Below are positions 5,555-9,155 of a stretch of 9,155 nucleotides of DNA, piece by piece. Below the pieces are notes generated by a model. It was not told where the DNA came from. It was given only the letters and a program-made list of their open reading frames with translations, and made no database searches. The DNA is from Candidatus Omnitrophota bacterium. Lineage in GTDB: Bacteria > Omnitrophota > Gorgyraeia > S143-82. The DNA lies in NCBI GenBank assembly GCA_027034965.1, contig JALVWL010000170.1:1-9155 (forward strand). Reading direction: 5' to 3'. Each line of letters begins with the position of its first letter. Position 1 is the first letter of the stretch. The translations under genes and the position numbers were made by a program.

Positions 5555-7573
5555 ATGCATAATCCGGGATTAAGAATGAAGAAGTCGAGGTTTGCTGGAG
5601 ACATACAGGTCCAGTTCGTTAAAGGGGTAGGGCCATCCCTTTCAAAGGAACTTGCCAAGCTAGGCATAGTTTCCGTGAAGGACTTGCTTTATTATTTTCC
5701 CTATAGATACGAGGATAGGAGATTTTTTTCTAAGATAAAAGAAATAAAGGCGGACAATAGCTATTATCAATTCAGGGCCAAGGTGATTTCTGTAAGAGAA
5801 AAGACGGGTTGGCAGGGCAGGGTTGGTCTGGTGCAGGCCCTGTTGTCTGATGAGACGGATTCGGTTGTGGCGGTCTGGTTTAACCAGTCTTATTTGGTAA
5901 AGCTGCTCTCTCAAGGTGGTGAATTTATTTTCTATGGAAAGGTCCATATGGATAGGAGATTTGGGAGGCAGGTGGTTTCGCCGGAGGTGCAGGTTTTAAA
6001 GGATGAGAATCTAATTTCCTATGGTAGGATAGTGCCTGTCTATTCTCTGCCTGGTCAGAAGAGATTGTCTCAAGCCAGGATGCGAAAGATTATGCACAAT
6101 GCCCTGGATGCTTATGTGGATTTAGTGCCCGATGTCCTGGATAGAGTGAAGTGTAAAGAGGTCAGGCAATTGTTGCCAGTGCAAGAGGCACTCTGGGAGA
6201 TACATTTTCCTTCTTCAGAAGATGCTATAAAGGCGGCCAGGGAGAGGTTTATCTTCGAAGAGTTCTTCTTATTTTCTATGTTTATAAAGAGGAAAAAGCG
6301 GGCATCTACTCGTCCCAAAAATAGGACATATAAGGAGGGGAATAGGGTAGTGGATTCCTATATTTCTAGCTTGCCTTTTGAATTTACTGAGGCCCAGCGA
6401 AGGGCGATATCTGAGATGAGCAGGGACTTGTTGTCAAGGATGCCTATGCGCAGGTTATTGCAGGGAGATGTTGGTTCAGGTAAGACGGCCGTGGCCTTTT
6501 ATCTGGCGGCTATTGTGCTTGGCTCGGGATACAAGTGCGCGTTTATGGTTCCCACTGAGGTGCTGGCAAATCAGCACTATAAGAAGGCGCTTGAGTGGTT
6601 TCCATCTATTCCGGTTTATCTATTGTCTTCGAGTCTAAAAGGGAAGAGGCGTAGAGAGTTGTTGAAGAAACTTGCCTCTGATGAACCCTGTATGGTGATA
6701 GGCACACATGCCCTTATCCAGCCGGATGTCTTGATTAATGGTCTGGGCCTGGTGATAATCGATGAACAGCACAGGTTTGGGGTCAAACAGAGAATGGCCC
6801 TGGCAGAGAAGGCCCCTGATGTCGATACGCTCGTTATGACTGCAACCCCTATACCCAGGTCTCTGGCCCTGACCCTATACGGAGATCTGGATATAACGGT
6901 TATAGATGAACTGCCTCCGGGCAGACAGGAGGTTGAGACCTTATGGATTACCTCTGATAAGCGCCATAGATTATACAAATTCTTAAGAGACCAGATAGCA
7001 CAAGGGCGTCAAGCCTACATAGTCTATCCATTGATAAGCGAGAGTGACGAGGCAAACCTACTTGCTGCTGAACAGATGTATGAGGTGTTGCGTAGTGAGG
7101 TCTTCCCTGATATAGAGGTTGGTATTGTGCACGGGAAGATGAGCGATAGGGAGAAGAAACGAGTTATGGATTTGTTTTATGAGGGCAAGATACAGATTCT
7201 GGTGGCCACGGTTGTTATAGAGGTAGGGATTGATGTACCAAATGCCACGGTGATGGTAATAGAGCATGCCGAGAGGTTTGGATTGAGTCAGTTACACCAG
7301 CTGCGGGGTAGAATAGGGCGCGGCAGCCATCGTTCCTATTGTATAGTCGTATCTGATACGGATAATGAGGATACACGCAGACGGCTGGGTGTATTTATGA
7401 ACTACAAGGACGGATTTAGATTGTCCGAGGCTGATCTGGTCCTTCGTGGACCTGGCCAGTTCCTGGGGGAGAGACAACATGGGCCTACGGAATTCAATAT
7501 AGGTAATCCCTTGACCGATTTCCCCTTGCTCTTGAAGGCAAAGAGATGTGCGGATATGGCTTATAGGGAATAG
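5555..7573 (+). CDS. recG: ATP-dependent DNA helicase RecG
   Basis: RecG is a superfamily 2 translocase that regresses stalled forks and processes branched DNA. Its 672 residues run in family order. A helix-hairpin region has VKGVGPSLSKELAKLGI (22-38) and YFPYRYEDRR. The OB-fold wedge domain spans about 70-155. The helicase core has Walker A GDVGSGKT (304-311), GTHALIQ, Walker B DEQH (403-406), TATPIPRS (429-436), VHGKMSDREK, ATVVIEVGIDVPNA and motif VI QLRGRIGR (582-589). The TRG-type motif RGPGQFLGERQHG (631-643) follows. The end is about 20-25 residues short of E. coli RecG. The start is uncertain: ATG 5555 has AAAGAG seven bases before it, while ATG 5576 (MKKSRF) also fits, and both precede the conserved part. 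Repeat-rich sequence lies immediately upstream, so recG probably has its own promoter. Confidence 0.96.
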   Translation: MHNPGLRMKKSRFAGDIQVQFVKGVGPSLSKELAKLGIVSVKDLLYYFPYRYEDRRFFSKIKEIKADNSYYQFRAKVISVREKTGWQGRVGLVQALLSDETDSVVAVWFNQSYLVKLLSQGGEFIFYGKVHMDRRFGRQVVSPEVQVLKDENLISYGRIVPVYSLPGQKRLSQARMRKIMHNALDAYVDLVPDVLDRVKCKEVRQLLPVQEALWEIHFPSSEDAIKAARERFIFEEFFLFSMFIKRKKRASTRPKNRTYKEGNRVVDSYISSLPFEFTEAQRRAISEMSRDLLSRMPMRRLLQGDVGSGKTAVAFYLAAIVLGSGYKCAFMVPTEVLANQHYKKALEWFPSIPVYLLSSSLKGKRRRELLKKLASDEPCMVIGTHALIQPDVLINGLGLVIIDEQHRFGVKQRMALAEKAPDVDTLVMTATPIPRSLALTLYGDLDITVIDELPPGRQEVETLWITSDKRHRLYKFLRDQIAQGRQAYIVYPLISESDEANLLAAEQMYEVLRSEVFPDIEVGIVHGKMSDREKKRVMDLFYEGKIQILVATVVIEVGIDVPNATVMVIEHAERFGLSQLHQLRGRIGRGSHRSYCIVVSDTDNEDTRRRLGVFMNYKDGFRLSEADLVLRGPGQFLGERQHGPTEFNIGNPLTDFPLLLKAKRCADMAYRE

Positions 7574-7581
7574 AGCAGTAG

Positions 7582-7600
7582 TTGGCTGGTATTAGGCCAA
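7582..7600. promoter_or_regulatory. Short hairpin TTGGC/GCCAA between recG and the leuB promoter
   Basis: TTGGC (7582-7586) and GCCAA (7596-7600) are perfect complements around a 9-base loop, 9 bases after the recG stop and 9 bases before the -35 box. The downstream run is only TTT, so it is a weak terminator candidate at best. It could equally be an operator half-site pair for leuB control. Confidence 0.25.
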
Positions 7601-7609
7601 GATGCCTGT

Positions 7610-7638
7610 TTGACAAGAGCATTTATGCGTAGTACTAT
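7610..7638 (+). promoter_or_regulatory. Sigma-70-type promoter for leuB(-lepB)
   Basis: A perfect -35 box TTGACA (7610-7615) is followed after exactly 17 bases by TACTAT (7633-7638), a good -10 box. Transcription would start near 7645 and leave a leader of about 30 bases before the leuB ATG. The leader is too short for a T-box or leucine attenuator. This is the best promoter in the window and implies that leuB is transcribed separately from recG. Confidence 0.7.
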
Positions 7639-7674
7639 ATCCATTGTGTATTTTCAAATCCAAGGGAGGGATGT

Positions 7675-8742
7675 ATGGCCAAGACATATAAAATAGCCGT
7701 AATACCTGGGGATGGAACCGGCCCTGAGGTGATTCGAGAAGGTAGGAAGGTCTTATCTGCCCTGGCGGATAAATATGGATTCAAGATAGATTTTATAGAA
7801 TATGATCTGGGAGGAGAACGTTATCTAAAGACAGGAGAGACCCTGCCAGACACTGTGTTAGAGGAGTTGCGCACAGTGGATGCGATATATCTGGGAGCAA
7901 TCGGCCATCCTGATGTGAAACCTGGTATACTGGAACAGGGCATCCTTCTTAAATTGCGATTCTCCCTTGACCAGTATATTAATTTGCGGCCAGTGAAGCT
8001 CTACCCTGGGGTCTGGACGCCTCTCAAAGACAAAGGTCCTGAAGACATAGATTTCGTAGTGGTGAGGGAAAACACAGAAGGCCTTTACTGCGGTTCGGGT
8101 GGTTTCCTTAAGAAGGGCACGAAAGATGAGGTTGCTGTACAGGAGAGCATCAATACCAGAAAGGGTGTTGAGCGTTGTATTCGTTATGCCTTTGAATTTA
8201 CGAAAAAGAGGAATAAGAGAAAGACGCTTACCCTATGCGGGAAGACCAATGTCCTGACCTATGCATTTGACCTCTGGGAGAGGACATTCCACGAAGTCGG
8301 CCAGGAATATCCTGAGATTAAGAGGGAATATGCGCATGTGGATGCGACCTGTATGTGGATGGTTAAGAATCCAGAGTGGTTCGATGTGATTGTTACGGAT
8401 AATATGTTTGGAGACATAATTACGGACCTGGGTGCTATCATTCAAGGTGGTATGGGAATAGCAGCAGGAGGTAATATCAATCCAGATGAAGGTGGTGTTT
8501 CTATGTTCGAGCCGATTGGAGGCTCTGCCCCTAAATATACTGGAAAGAATGTAATAAATCCCCTTGCGGCTATATGCGCTGGAGGGATGATGCTGGACTA
8601 CCTCGGTGAAAAAGATGCCGCTGAGTCCCTTGAGCGGTCGGTTATGAAGGTCACGGCAGAGAAGTTGAAGAGCCTTTCTGCAGGAAGGATGGGATATTCG
8701 ACCACAGAGGTAGGGGACCTCGTAGTAGAGTTCCTCGAATAG
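7675..8742 (+). CDS. leuB: 3-isopropylmalate dehydrogenase (LeuB, actinobacterial-like subfamily)
   Basis: LeuB oxidatively decarboxylates 3-isopropylmalate in leucine synthesis, in the cytoplasm. The ATG at 7675 follows AGGGAGGG at ideal spacing; the ATG at 7671 is out of frame and soon stops. The 355 residues start with the family motif AVIPGDGTGPEV. Substrate and metal residues are visible: E87 and LL (91-92) in the ILEQGILLKLR segment typical of isopropylmalate enzymes, R95, R105, R131, Y138 in RENTEGLY, K190, D223, D247 and D251. The signature NMFGDIITDLGAIIQGG is intact. The overall pattern (ILEQG, INLRPVKLYPGV, VTDNMFGDIITD) resembles mycobacterial LeuB more than enterobacterial LeuB. 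The cofactor loop reads GGSAPKYTGK, with Lys287-Tyr288 where NAD-dependent LeuB has Asp-Ile. Related substrates (tartrate, isocitrate, homoisocitrate) are alternatives, but E87 and the leucines favour isopropylmalate. No leuA, leuC or leuD is in view. Confidence 0.88.
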   Translation: MAKTYKIAVIPGDGTGPEVIREGRKVLSALADKYGFKIDFIEYDLGGERYLKTGETLPDTVLEELRTVDAIYLGAIGHPDVKPGILEQGILLKLRFSLDQYINLRPVKLYPGVWTPLKDKGPEDIDFVVVRENTEGLYCGSGGFLKKGTKDEVAVQESINTRKGVERCIRYAFEFTKKRNKRKTLTLCGKTNVLTYAFDLWERTFHEVGQEYPEIKREYAHVDATCMWMVKNPEWFDVIVTDNMFGDIITDLGAIIQGGMGIAAGGNINPDEGGVSMFEPIGGSAPKYTGKNVINPLAAICAGGMMLDYLGEKDAAESLERSVMKVTAEKLKSLSAGRMGYSTTEVGDLVVEFLE

Positions 8743-8754
8743 ACCTTTTATTTT

Positions 8755-9155
8755 ATGATTACCAAAGAATGGCTTATAAAGGAGATAAAGGAATGGGCAG
8801 AGGCCTTTGTTATTGCCCTTATCCTGGCAATAATTATCCGTTCTTTTATTTTCCAGGTATACAAGATTCCATCAGGGTCAATGATACCTACCTTGAAGAT
8901 AGGGGATAGGGTTATTGCAATAAAGTATCCCTATGGTCCAAAAATCCCCTTTACAAATATCCACTTGCCCAGACTAAAGGAACCGCAAGTGGGAGATATT
9001 ATAGTATTTTTATATCCAGAGAATCCGAAACTCCATTTTGTAAAGAGGCTGATAGCCAAAGGCGGTGATGTGGTTGAGATTTCCAATGGTACGGTATTCG
9101 TCAACGATGTACCCCTATTAGATGGTCCTTTCAGGAATCGTACCTATTATAATGC
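8755..9155 (+). CDS. lepB: Signal peptidase I, 3' end beyond the window
   Basis: This membrane-bound serine protease removes signal peptides from exported proteins. The 133 visible residues include one hydrophobic anchor (about 17-33, AFVIALILAIIIRSFIF). Box B follows as IPSGSMIPTL with the catalytic serine at 42, then GDRVIAIKYPYG, then PQVGDIIVF. The catalytic lysine is K97, in FVKRLIAKGGD. The last motif is usually KRVIGLPGD, so the substituted residues are a mild variation. The C-terminal catalytic part, with the GDNRxxSxDSR motif, lies beyond the edge. The ATG at 8755 is 12 bases after the leuB stop in the same frame. It has no clear ribosome site, since the gap is pyrimidine-rich, so translation probably depends on coupling to leuB. 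Confidence 0.95.
   Translation, partial: MITKEWLIKEIKEWAEAFVIALILAIIIRSFIFQVYKIPSGSMIPTLKIGDRVIAIKYPYGPKIPFTNIHLPRLKEPQVGDIIVFLYPENPKLHFVKRLIAKGGDVVEISNGTVFVNDVPLLDGPFRNRTYYN

Noticed and set aside
7675..8742. Isocitrate or tartrate dehydrogenase instead of LeuB
   Set aside because: The Glu87 and double-leucine substrate motif and the mycobacterial-LeuB-like framework favour isopropylmalate. The Lys-Tyr cofactor motif alone does not decide the substrate, so it is kept as a finding only.

Overview
This window is a dense stretch of bacterial chromosome. All eight recognisable protein genes lie on the + strand, and nothing on the - strand is supported. Six genes are complete and two are cut by the window ends. 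Codon use is uniform, with many ATA isoleucine and AGA/AGG arginine codons and moderate GC, so no gene looks recently acquired. The BatD-like/DUF58 pair, a class 1B-like PyrD and a LeuB of the type also found in actinobacteria suggest a free-living, amino-acid-prototrophic bacterium, probably with a Gram-negative envelope. I cannot assign a phylum from the sequence. Planctomycetota, Nitrospirota, Desulfobacterota or Omnitrophota would all be plausible guesses.

Left block (2-5142): a tightly packed, probably cotranscribed series of pyrD (3' part), rarA, a DUF58/vWA protein, a BatD-like membrane protein and mnmE. Neighbouring genes overlap by 29, 4 and 38 bases. The only gap, 76 bases between rarA and the DUF58 gene, holds a 23-base imperfect palindrome. 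The block mixes pyrimidine synthesis, replication-fork maintenance, an envelope-associated vWA module and tRNA wobble-uridine modification. It is better read as a housekeeping operon than as one pathway.

Middle (5143-5554): the only long non-coding stretch. It carries A-rich direct repeats, a perfect 13-base palindrome, and four related copies of a GAATGGAG/CTCCATTC-rich sequence in alternating orientation that can form long hairpins. This is the most unusual sequence in the window.

Right block (5555-9155): recG, then a well-formed sigma-70-type promoter driving leuB (3-isopropylmalate dehydrogenase), followed 12 bases later by the 5' part of lepB (signal peptidase I).

I found no CRISPR array, transposase, phage gene, RNA gene or defence system. 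The points worth following up are the intergenic repeats, the short C-termini of RarA and RecG, substitutions at GTPase residues of MnmE, a possible NADP-type cofactor motif in LeuB, and a DUF58/BatD pair without the usual MoxR ATPase.
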